Below, piece by piece: positions 1 to 9,848 of a stretch of DNA of 64,000 nucleotides; within the stretch, counting starts at the first letter, position 1; every line of letters starts with the position of its first letter. Both the position numbers and the translations under genes were made by a program. A model generated the notes under the pieces. The model searched no databases and had not been told where the DNA came from. It saw nothing but the letters and a program-made list of their open reading frames with translations. This stretch comes from Antedon mediterranea (lineage: Eukaryota > Echinodermata > Crinoidea > Comatulida > Antedonidae). The stretch covers positions 21,920,101 to 21,984,100 of the forward strand of contig NC_092677.1 in assembly GCF_964355755.1 (NCBI RefSeq), in the 5' to 3' direction.

Positions 1-207
1 ACAAAACTAAACCCAGCTAGGCTAGGCCTAAACACTGTCCACAAGAGGACATTTGGTTTCAAGGAATGACCTGGTTTAATGTTAAAAAATTATTTATATA
101 AGGATTATTTTTACTTTTTTTTTTTGCAGCAACAATTGTAGGGAATGGGTCTTTTGTCAGGAATTGCACTGTTTTTGTAAATACTACTAACTATTTTATT
201 TCAACAG

Positions 208-351
208 ACATTAAATGGAATTCCTAATCAAGATACATTTTATGACATAACTGATGCTTTAGAAGAACAGAACATTGAAGCAGTTAGTCAAAAGTTTATG
301 AAGAGAAGAGGTGCAGATTTGGATTTATTAGAACAGTTCAGATTATATGAG
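208..351 (+). CDS. FHOD: FHOD exon: end of N-terminal armadillo (FH3/DID) region
   Basis: A 144-nt phase 0-0 exon between TTTCAACAG and GTTTGT, encoding 48 residues that begin TLNGIPNQDTFYDITDALEE and end LEQFRLYE. From memory, human FHOD1/FHOD3 have a nearly identical stretch (TLNGLPDQDTFYDVTDALE) at the end of the armadillo-like regulatory domain, which is the DAD receptor. This is one of the strongest family identifiers in the window. The donor GTTTGT is weaker than those of later exons. Confidence 0.93.
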
Positions 352-1074
352 GTTTGTTTTTGTTTTTTGTTTGGGATATTTCCAGGCCTTGTAGCACAAG
401 CTGGGGTAAATTTTCAGGGCTTTGTACAGTAGCACAAGTTAGGGTATATTTTCAGAGCCTTGTAGCACAAGTTAGGGTGTATTTTCAGGGCCTTGTAGCA
501 CAAGTTAGAGTAAATTTTTAGGGCCTTGTAGCACAAGTAATGGTATATATTTTCAGGAACTTGTAGTACAAGTTATGGTATATTTTCTTGTATTACAACT
601 TGGGGAATTTTTTTCAGGGCTGTGTAACGCAAGTAAAGCTCTCCATTTCTCCACAATATTAGCGATTTAGTTAAAAAGCTATATTTTATGTTTATTTGAA
701 AATAATATATAGAGAAAAATGACTATTTAATTCCCAAATATTCACAAAAAGTTGAAATTTTTATTCAACAGACTTTATGGAAGCCATGCTTTTCCATTGT
801 AAACAAAAGCATCAGCCAATCTGAGAGTGTATTTTCTTATAATAGCCAATCATGTCAATGATTCACAAACTCTTTTGTAGAAAGTTTTATCCCCTAGAGA
901 TTATGAGAGTTGATATATTTTCGAACAGATAGGTACCAAACATGACGTGATCTGTATTTTCAGATGAGGGTATATTTTAAACATTTGGAACACTCAAAGG
1001 GGTCTCATAAAGAGTATTACTGTATTAATATTCACTTTAATGGAGTATGAATTTATTTTAATTGCTTATTTCAG
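352..1074 (+). other. Intron with a 40-bp tandem repeat
   Basis: No coding signal. The first 270 bases hold a degenerate tandem repeat (separate entry); the rest is AT-rich unique-looking sequence ending in the acceptor TTATTTCAG. Confidence 0.8.
375..622. repeat. Degenerate tandem repeat, unit about 40 bp
   Basis: About six diverged units carrying CCTTGTAGCACAAGTTAGGG followed by TATATTTTCAGGG. Each unit contains a TTTTCAG-type acceptor look-alike, so decoy 3' splice sites are repeated within this intron. Confidence 0.85.
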
Positions 1075-1334
1075 ATGTCTCTCAAACAAGAGGATGGTGA
1101 TTCTGATATTCCGATTGAACAACACCGAAACATGCGTAAAAATCGCAGAAGTGCCGATCCACAGATGAATGGAAAGATGCCACGCAAAAGTAAACGTAGT
1201 TCGCTACAGCCTACAATACAATATAGTCTTGACACCAGCCTAAACGAAGCCACTGAGCAGTCTCCAACCATCCAAACTGAAACTACTGAAAATAGTACTA
1301 AGATGACACCTTACCGTAGAAGAAGGGAAAGAAG
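1075..1334 (+). CDS. FHOD: FHOD exon: post-armadillo acidic start then basic Ser/Arg region
   Basis: A 260-nt exon (phase 0 to phase 2) after TTATTTCAG, with donor AG|GTAAAA. It starts MSLKQEDGDSDIP, which continues the FHOD pattern YE-(N/V)ALK-x-EDGD after exon 208-351. The ATG at 1075 is therefore an internal codon, not the gene start. The rest is hydrophilic and basic, ending in a Tyr-Arg4-Glu-Arg2 patch (about 1309-1334) that completes with the next exon. Comparable basic patches recur in later linker exons. Confidence 0.9.
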
Positions 1335-1793
1335 GTAAAACTGGCTTGCAAACTTATTAGAAATTACACGAACTGAAGAAGTTACAAGAACCTAATTTGA
1401 AAGATTCACTAACAACATTATGGTGAAAATGCTCAATACTAACCGTCCAAATCACCATCTGAAAACTGAACAGTCAAAACTGCCTGAAATTTACGTTGCC
1501 CATGTGAGAGATTTTTTTACATACAGGTATTCTGATCGCTCAAATATATACATAGGACTATTGTAAACAGTAATTTTTATACTTGCTACCGTACAGTTTA
1601 AAATTTAGTCCCAAATAAACACATCCTTTTACTATGCATCCATTATCTCAAACATACTTCAATTTCTGACAGAACACAAATTCTTTTAGTCAATCACAAG
1701 GGCAGTTAGTTTTAGGAGAAGCTACTGTATACATATTCCAAGCAATGACATAAACACTATCAGGTTCAGTATTTCAATTTTGTTAGTAAATGA

Positions 1794-2015
1794 TTAGACT
1801 AGACTAGATTTTTCGTCTGCTTTTAATACTATACAACCACATATTTTAATAAAGAAAATGAATATATTAGGTGTAAACCAGTCTATCATTTTATGGATCA
1901 ATAATTTTTTAAGGGATCGGGAAAAATTTATCTGAAATTCGTACATGCAATACCAGAGCGCCCCAAGGCTGTGTCCTTTCACCAATTCTTTTCTCGTTAT
2001 ATACTAATAGTCCAG
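1794..2015 (+). pseudogene. LINE reverse transcriptase fragment
   Basis: Read on the + strand the stretch gives DF-SAFNTIQPHILI, then WINNFLRDR, then a stop, and after a shift SAPQGCVLSPILFSLYTN. These match the RT A-motif region and the PQGxxLSPxLF motif of CR1/Rex-type LINEs. It is broken by a stop and a frameshift and has no other domains, so it is a dead relic. It ends where the TAGTCCAGTCAATCTA repeat terminus begins. Confidence 0.8.
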
Positions 2016-2439
2016 TCAATCTAATGATATACCCACCATAAATTGCAATAGTAACAAAGCAAGTATTTTTGAATTCCATATAAAGTGTAGAGCAACATAC
2101 TAAAAGTCACCGAAAATCCAAGCATTGGGTCAAGGGTCAGAGGTCAATAAAGGTCATTTTAAGTCAAAATTAATATGCCCCATTAATTACATATATTTAA
2201 CCATTTGAAATACATTATATACAAGTTTGATTTATGTCATCCGAAAGCTTATTAAATTTCCTATTCAGTGATATCAAACTTATAGTCATAACATGTTATT
2301 TAGAATGTCATTTTTGCGGAAAAACAAAACATAATGTGTCAATTTTGGCAAAAAATGTTGTTTTAGCTGTAATCAACAATGGTATACACACAGGGATACC
2401 CTGGGGTGAAAATTTCAGTCCAAAACGATACACTAATGA

Positions 2440-4135
2440 CCAGCACAAGATGCAGATGAGTGACATCTCCGTTCCTGTTGCTTCTGGATGATCTACATTC
2501 CATTTTTTCCAGATGGCATTTGTGTTGCCATGGTTACAGTATTTATATTGGGATGTATAAGTATTTTAACGATTTTTTAACCAGTAGAAATACAAAGATG
2601 TTCAACAGCAGTTTGACAATGACCTCCATGTTGTATGACGTTCGGACCATCTGGACTGGATTGAAAGGGTTTCTATGAGAAGCCTCAAAGAAAACCAGAG
2701 GTTTGGCAAGAGATATAGGAATGAGTACATCCAGACCAAATCTGCGCTGAAATGTATGTAATGCCTTGCAATAGTATCAGGGCGTTACTCCAGCAGCGGC
2801 CAACATAAGACCTTATGGCCACACGTCAGGGACACAATGGCAATTGAAAAATACATTTGGTTACGACTCAGAGACTTCATACCATTGATACGGGAGACTG
2901 CAGGTGATTTGGAATATAAGCAATGTGGTATTAAGCATTGAATATTTTGGCCAGAAAGTCTTGCAATGTATTTAAGATCCTGGCAATCAAGTCATATGTA
3001 CATACAGGCAAATATGTGTGCATTGATCCTACAGTTCCAGAGGAGACTCGAGGTGACAACATGGACATGAACTTTGTTATCCACCAGCACTTTTTGAAAC
3101 TACCAACTTACAATACTTTCAGCTAATAAACCAACATGATGCTATGTGGAAACAACTTCTTCTGAATAGTCTAACACATCCAAATCACTGAATGATGTCC
3201 AGTAGGCCTACATTCTAGATGGTAGTGCTCTACTGCACAGCATTCCATGGAATAGTGTAGAGATCTGTAAAAAATATTGCTCTGCCATCATAGTCTTTGA
3301 TGATTATGAAAGCGGTTCATACACCAAAGACGGCGCACATGGTAAGGCGTGTCAGGTGGTAGTGTCCCTGTACATTTTACCAGTGACATGTTCCACAAAA
3401 TTAGATCACTTTCTGTAACAAACAACAATTTATAAATCTTCGTAACTAGTATTTGAACAACATGGCAATGAGTGAATGCAACTGCTGATGCAGATGTTCT
3501 TTCGGATAGTACAAAAAACCATTGAATCAGCAAACAGGAAAACATCTGTCATTATCCGATGACACGGATCTACTAGTGCTCCTCTGCAGTCAAGCATTTA
3601 AAACATATTGTGATATTCTTTAGACTGGAACTGAGATGCTGGACTATCAAACTGGTTCAAACAGTACTTTTGAGAGACATCTGTGATAACCTTCTGTTTG
3701 CTCATGCGATACTGGTGACACAACATCCAGAGTTTTCAGAATTGGCTCTAAAAAAAGCTTGTCATTGCACTTATTTCTTACATTATGCTGTAGTCTTCAG
3801 ATGCAAACAAGCTACAAAGGATGACATTGTGATTGCTAGAGAAAATGATTTAGTGTGTCTGTACAATGGACGACCTGGAAAACGTGGAATGCCTTTGACT
3901 CCATCCCATCTACAAGTACAACCTCGCATATCGCCAACTTCATAATCGTACCACAACCAAGGTACTTAACATCATGTTCAAGTTCAAGTTATCTTTTAGC
4001 AATGGAGTGGGGTTGATATGTGTACCGAGGATTGGGGATGGAAGATCAGATGATGGAAACATGGTTCCTCTACACACAGACTTAAAGCCAGCACCTGAGT
4101 ATCTCCTTGAAGCATTCAGGGGTAACTAGAACTAC
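2440..4135 (+). pseudogene. Decayed ORF of a protein family common in marine invertebrate repeats
   Basis: Scattered pieces in shifting frames are recognisable: VFDDYESGSYTKDGAH (about 3293-3340), LVCLYNGRPGK (about 3850-3885), then a QWSG...EDWGW stretch (about 4000-4040) and DLKPAPEYLLEAFRGN (about 4079-4127). From memory these match a family seen in many marine invertebrate genomes with VFDGY-x-STKD, ALVxLYGGK, NPExWGWK and APDxLLxxVRCNCK motifs. I know no assigned function. It is broken by several stops and shifts, and nothing intact remains. The 5' limit is approximate. Confidence 0.6.
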
Positions 4136-4199
4136 AAGTGGTGAATGCAATGGCATTTCACTGTACTAATACCCGAACAAGAAAGTGATACATATAAGT

Positions 4200-4935
4200 T
4201 GTGAGTCCTTTTCTATTTGAAGGGTTTAACAATATCATCCCACACGGAGCAATTCAAATAAAAAGGTCTGGATTAAAATGATCCTACAAAATATACAAAA
4301 ATATCACAATACACAGTACAATATAACAAGAGTCAAAGTTCAAGAAGAGTCGGATGGCAACTGGCAAAAACGAATTTCTTTTCCGGTTTGTTCTACATGC
4401 ATCGAAAGCGACACCCATGAGGCATAAGCTCGAAATCACTGAACAAGGCATGGTTAACATTTTTTAGAATAGCTCTACTTTTTTCTAGAGTTTGCATGTC
4501 ACAGAAGGAAGATAAGCTACAAAGTTGACAACCTATTAATTTAGAACTTAAGTTAACAATTCTTTGTAGTGAGTTTCTCTCTTTGACCCTAAGACTAAAA
4601 AACCAGCATATAAAGGAAAAAAGTTAAAACGTTCTTAATAAAGGAATTATAAAAAAACCTGAGAATTACTTTATCTATCGACATTAAAATGGTTCAGCTT
4701 CCTTAACAGATAAAGTCTCTGGTGTCCTTTCTTTACTATTCATGCCTCTGTATTTAATTCCCAGCTGAGATTGTCCTCAAATATAGTACCTAGGTATTTA
4801 AAGGAATGGACAATATCGCTGGTTCGTCATTTATGAGGGATACCAGAGGGCTGCGTCCTTTCTCCTTCCTAAAATCTACAATCATGTCCTTGGTTTTGGT
4901 CACATTGGGTTTTAGAGTAAGCAATACATATTATA
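4200..4935 (-). pseudogene. LINE reverse transcriptase C-terminal relic and 3' end
   Basis: The reverse strand reads LKPNVTKTKDMIVDFRKEK near 4865-4930, then KKGHQRLYLLRKLNHFNVD near 4680-4735, and CRTNRKRNSFLPVAIRL near 4340-4395. This is the order of RT thumb and C-terminal motifs in CR1/Rex-type LINEs. Stops and frameshifts interrupt it. It lies inside the TIR-bounded composite, so it is a nested insertion. Confidence 0.78.
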
Positions 4936-5089
4936 CACATTTGTAGTTATTTAGATGTTATTGGCAGGCATAAAATAATGTTACCTACTACTACACTACC
5001 TGTTGTTGATAACAATTTATCATTATCATAGGATTATTTTTATTATTGTTATTATTATTTATTTATTTATTATAAGTGCATAATTAATT

Positions 5090-5775
5090 CAAAATACTTA
5101 ACATCGTTTTTCCTAATTCATATGACGATAGGTACAGAAAAAACACAAGTTACATCAAATGCATCGACAATTATGGAATAAGACATTGCATGTTAATAAT
5201 TTTGTTAGGAAAAATTTGAGTTTTTGTAAAAGGTCAATAACCTTTTGACCTCTAGTTACGTATAACTGTTGTATTAATTGTTTTTTTAATGTATATTAGT
5301 CGGATATATATACTCTACACATTGGTACTAAAGCTATTTAGATATGATTATAAAATAATAGATTATAGGCATAAACGCTACCCCCTACCCCAAAATTGTT
5401 TACATTACATTTGATCAAGAATCAATTTCAATAAGAATAGTACATCATTACTTTTAAAATTCTTCTAGTTAACATCATGTTTCCTATTTTATATATCGAT
5501 AGGTACAGGAAAAACACAATTTTGATTAAAATGCATCCACAATTATGGCATACGATATTGCAGTTAATCATTTTTTTAAGGAAAAAATGATTTTTTGTAA
5601 AAGGTCAATAACCCTTTGACCTCTAGTTATATAAATAAGTGTTGTATTTTGTTTTTTTAAATTGCATTTTAGAAAGAAATATATATTCTACACATTGATA
5701 TCAAGATTATTGAGATTGGATTATAAACCCACAAGTTATGGGCATAAATGTTACCCCTACCCCAAAAATATTGAC
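5090..5775. repeat. Two tandem diverged copies of a 320-bp unit
   Basis: About 5090-5410 and 5455-5775 share the order: TTCCTA..CATATGACGATAGGTACAG(A/G)AAAAACAC, CACAATTATGG, GTAAAAGGTCAATAACC, TTTGACCTCTAGTTA, ATATACTCTACACATTG and CCCTACCCCAAAA. They form the right part of the putative element ending near 5870. Confidence 0.8.
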
Positions 5776-6384
5776 GGAATAAAATCACTATATAGTTGTT
5801 GAGATTACGTAAAAAATAATGTGTTCCAATGCTTCAATTTTCGGTGACTTTTAATATGTCATTCTAAACTACATTTGGAATGAAAAAATGATGGGTGCAA
5901 ACAGAGTCTTATTTTTTAAGACTTATGAAGAAATTCCATGTTTGCAATAGTATCTTGGTGTCAATCAGTAATTTTATCAGTTTTAACATTTCGTGCAATA
6001 GCTTGTTTGGCAATTAAATGAAACATGGAAACATTGATCATTTTATGCTATACCCTTACACACACAAATCTGGCTTGTATTTTGTATTTCAAACGATGTA
6101 TTTTAAACGATGGGTTTTATCTGTATTTTACCAAATTTATGATCCTTTTTTATTCATTTTATATTTTTATATGAATTTTTAACTTTGAGCAAACAAAAAT
6201 AATTTCAAACCATGTACTATATTTTATTGTGTTTGACCATGAATGAATGAATACTGAATACTAAATAATTGAGTTAAATACTTTTATTGCAAAACCTCAA
6301 ACATTGGATAGTAAAAGGTCTATGCAGATATGATAGCTAATTTGTAGACATACCAAAGTACATTTTTGTGAATTGTAGCAAAGA

Positions 6385-7207
6385 ATATATATAACAAGAA
6401 TGAGTATTCCGCGATTTTTGCATGAGAAATTTGTAACAGAGAGCTCCAGAGAGTGATGCCCGCCCTCATAAGGGCGGATGTATACATACTAAATAAGACT
6501 TGATTTAATAGATATTATACATGTCACATTAAATAGAATTATGATAATATATTTCGCAATTGTAAACTATTTTATAATACATATTTATTAACAAACTAGT
6601 GTACATTCACTTTTACAGACAGTTATTTACTAACATGCTAAATTAGTTCACAAAAAAGGCCTAACACAGCAACACCAAAATCAACAAATCGTTACTCAGC
6701 ACGGCCTATTCTTTACCATTGCCGCGTACTACTCTACGCCCGGTAAATTAAGTATTGTTTTTATGATATAAATTAGTATAAAATACATGTTATTTATAGG
6801 ATAAAATGTTAAATGTCATTAACATTTATTGTTTTACCAGAAACAAGTTAAATATAGGAATATTATTAAACTATCCTTCGTGAAATCGCGTAAACACCAA
6901 CACGCACGGTCACGCTATCGTAGCGCCCGGTTGATAAAGCGAACTGTTTATACGGCAGTTTTTACTAAATAAATTGCATAAAACGAACAATTAAATATCC
7001 AAATAGCATTTAACATGATGTTGGCATGTAGTTGATAACATTTTTTATCATGAAAATACTACCGGTGGTCTAGCCTTTGATTATTGAAACCGTCACAAAA
7101 AGTTGTATACATCCCAGATACATCCACACTTATGGCGGCGCCCTACCACATGGACAATATTACTGTTACAGGGAAAATCGCGGATTACTCATTCTTGTTA
7201 TATATAT
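6385..7207. mobile_element. TIR element (MITE-like), about 0.82 kb
   Basis: The left end ATATAACAAGAATGAGTATT followed by CCGCGATTTT is mirrored at the right end (AAAATCGCGGATTACTCATT then CTTGTTATAT). Subterminal GGCGGATGTATACAT versus GTATACATCC (about 7106) extends the inverted repeat to about 100 bp. A GCCC-hairpin (CCCGCCCTCATAAGGGCG) sits near 6459. No transposase is visible. The element ends about 100 bp upstream of exon 7305-7474. Confidence 0.75.
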
Positions 7208-7304
7208 TCTTTGATTGTAGGTTGACTACATTTTACAGCAAGTTATTGAATAACATTATTTTGAATGTTTTTAAATTGAGTATTTATTTTTAATTATTTA
7301 CTAG

Positions 7305-7474
7305 GAGAAAAGGGTCAGAAGAACCTCCTGTAAATGAGTCTGGTGTAACATCATCAACATCACCGATAGGAACATCACCAACTTGTAGCCCAAGTGAAGA
7401 GTCTTTATCAGAAAGACGGCAACGAATACGGCGTCGAGCACAACAGAAGCAGGAAGAGTTGGAAGCAAGAAGCA
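7305..7474 (+). CDS. FHOD: FHOD exon: Ser/Pro-rich linker with basic coiled segment
   Basis: A 170-nt exon (phase 2 to phase 1) after TTATTTACTAG, with donor AGCA|GTAAGT. It encodes a Ser/Thr/Pro-rich part and then SLSERRQRIRRRAQQKQEEL. The SxSERRQRRR helix-like segment is typical of FHOD proteins after the armadillo region. It is the last exon before the variable block and sets phase 1 for all following cassettes. It also joins exon 46725 directly in frame. Confidence 0.88.
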
Positions 7475-8770
7475 GTAAGTTTAGTCACATTTTCCTCCCC
7501 TACTTTTTTTTTAGTGGGGGGGGGGGGGGAGGGTGGAATTTTTTCCAAATTTTTATCTTTGACATATCATTTCTTTATTTAGGAATTGTTGCATAGCCTT
7601 TTGACACTACATAGATATGTTACATTGTTACAAGTTATTACAATTTGAAACTTCTGAAAGGAACTGGAAATCTAAACAAATGTACAGTGATTGGTCAGTT
7701 AAACATCAGGGTAACAACTTAGGACAAAAATAAAAGTTGTCTTTCTTCGGCAATATCATAGTGGTCCCCTGTTATTTCACCCTTCTAAAACCTCACAAAG
7801 ATGCAGTTAAAACATATTTTGTAGGAAACCCATTCACACAGGTTCATAGCCAACTCACTATTGTTCTTGTCGTTGAATCTTTACAAAATAGCATCATATA
7901 AATGTATCATTGTCAGAGTTTGTCTTTTGATGTAAACTATATTTTGTATAATAATACTGTACTAGTACCATAAATATACTTGACATACAGGAAAACTTTA
8001 AACCTTTATACCAGTGTAGAGCCGCAAATTGTAAAACCAATGCAATGCATAGAAATCAAATCAATGCAATTGATAACAATATGCAAAAAACCTTAAAATT
8101 CATAAAATATTTCAAAGGAAATATGCTTCAAAATATGTGTAAAGCTGCAAATTATAACTAAACTACAACTAAAAATTGTACCACCATTGCTCATTTTACA
8201 ATTTGCGTCTCTAAAAAAATATAAATAACATGCATTTATTTATTAGGAAGGTATTTTAATATCCAGGTCTAATAAAACATCAAATTAACAACTATTATTT
8301 TCTAGAATAGAGTAAGAAAATGTTTAAATTTCAGATCTTCAACAGTGAACTAATTAAAGGGCAGGACATTTTGTGTTTAGATACAGACTTACTGATGTAT
8401 ACATCTTTGAAGTAAATTACTTTATTCAACAACCATGTCCGATATTCAAAAGATAATGATATTAACAATTGTTACATTTTCTTTAGGTACTGATTCTTTT
8501 ATTCAGTTCATTCAGAACTTACTTATAAATAATTTTACATACTATGTCATCCTTTCCTGAATTAATTTCCAGCAGTTATGACTGGCTATTAATATTTGAA
8601 AGTTCTATATGACTATAAATTATAGTTTAATTTAATGCTTTCCTTCCTTTGCCAATGCTACAGTTTAAATTTGAAATGTGATTTCTACTAGTTGTCATTT
8701 TACATAACATATAAAGTATTACAATTTTAAGTTGTACTTTAGGCCTACCTTTTTTATCATCTGCTTCATA

Positions 8771-9290
8771 GTCCAGTCAATCTATGGTGTAAACTCCCAA
8801 AAGTAGACAAAATTGCAACAAAAGATTTTTTTTATTCAACTTGAAGTTAATTTTACGATAAAAAACATACAAAAAGTCTACCAAAATCGGACAACTGGAA
8901 AGTTGATAAAAAGACAATAAATCATAGAACTATTTCATTAAAATATGTTCGTATTCGGCGTAGTAATATTGTCAGAAATTGTTGTCTCTGATTGGTCGAA
9001 TAAGTTTTGTGCTGTGTTATTGTTACGACGGAAAATCAGATATTCCCCAACAAGTAATGACTTTAAATCTTGTAATCAGGTAATTTATCTTTTTTTTTTC
9101 ATAATTCATAATTTTAAAAGCAACATTTAATCTTTCATTAACTATTTAAACGAATGCAGCAATGTAAATTAGTCTTAGTAGATACGTAACGAGAGATATA
9201 GCATAGGGAGCGGGGATCTACTTGCGATGTTGTTGAAAAACGTTACGTCACACTAATTTGCATGTACTGATGTAGGCCTCCTCCGCTCGT
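8771..9290 (+). repeat. Dispersed repeat family, direct copy
   Basis: Starts TAGTCCAGTCAATCTATGG, then GACAAAATTGCAACAAAAG and GTCTACCAAAATCGGACAAC. The reverse complement of the same order occurs at about 16020-16362, and the first 16 bases also occur at 2007. Probably a DNA-transposon or MITE family; the 3' limit here is approximate. Confidence 0.65.
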
Positions 9291-9310
9291 CGTGAGACGA
9301 ACGGAGGTGG
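9281..9310. other. GC-rich hairpin
   Basis: CCTCCGCTCGTC and GACGAACGGAGG pair with one mismatch around a GTGA loop, in otherwise AT-rich intron. Possibly part of a repeat end; function unknown. Confidence 0.6.
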
Positions 9311-9848
9311 TGGGCCGGTGGCACCCCGTCCGTGTAGCTAAAAGAAGACCGCCGACGCGATGTAGGGAATGATACTAAAAACTATCTTAAATTGACTGTC
9401 ATTTCAGCCTACTCTGACTAGGCGTGAAAAGATAAAATTCGGATATTATTATATAGGCCTATGGCCTAACCGCTCTTCATTTTTTTAAATGAATTAGGCA
9501 CAAAAAATAGGCCTACTAGGTAAGCCTAGCTAGGCTAGCCTATACTGCCTAATAAGAAAGGTCAGGTAGCCGCTACCCGACTGGGCCATGGTCTAGATCT
9601 AATAGATTTCAGTATAGGGCCTATGCCTAGGTAGTAGGCACAGCTATGAACTAATATTAACGCCGGAATGTTTATATAATTAATATAAGAGTAGCCAGCC
9701 TTTTTTAGTAGCTAGGCCTAGTTAATTATAACTTATGTAGTAATACTTAAATAGTATAGTACTAGTAGTGAGGCTGGGCCTCTAAGTAATACTATTTATT
9801 TTGTATCAAACCTATAGGCCTAGTATAGTTACTAGGCCTATGCGATAT

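Larger units (their letters stand above)
2007..5870. mobile_element. Putative decayed DNA element with long inverted termini
   Basis: The left part has TAGTCCAGTCAATCTA (2007), CTAAAAGTCACCGAAAAT (2099) and GGTCAGAGGTCAATAAAGG. The right part carries the reverse complements: CTTTGACCTCTAG (about 5610) and ATTTTCGGTGACTTTTA (about 5838). The body contains a decayed protein-coding relic and an antisense LINE relic. Exact ends and target-site duplication were not resolved; it could instead be two inverted copies of a short repeat. Confidence 0.5.
1335..7304 (+). other. Intron, 6 kb, largely mobile-element remains
   Basis: Holds a LINE RT relic (1794-2015), a TIR-bounded composite (2007-5870) with a decayed protein-coding body and an antisense LINE relic, and a TIR element (6385-7207). 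Nothing recognised at 1335-1790 and 5880-6380. Confidence 0.8.

Noticed and set aside
1075-1077. ATG as the start of a small gene
   Set aside because: It directly follows an acceptor and continues FHOD similarity from exon 208-351; internal Met.
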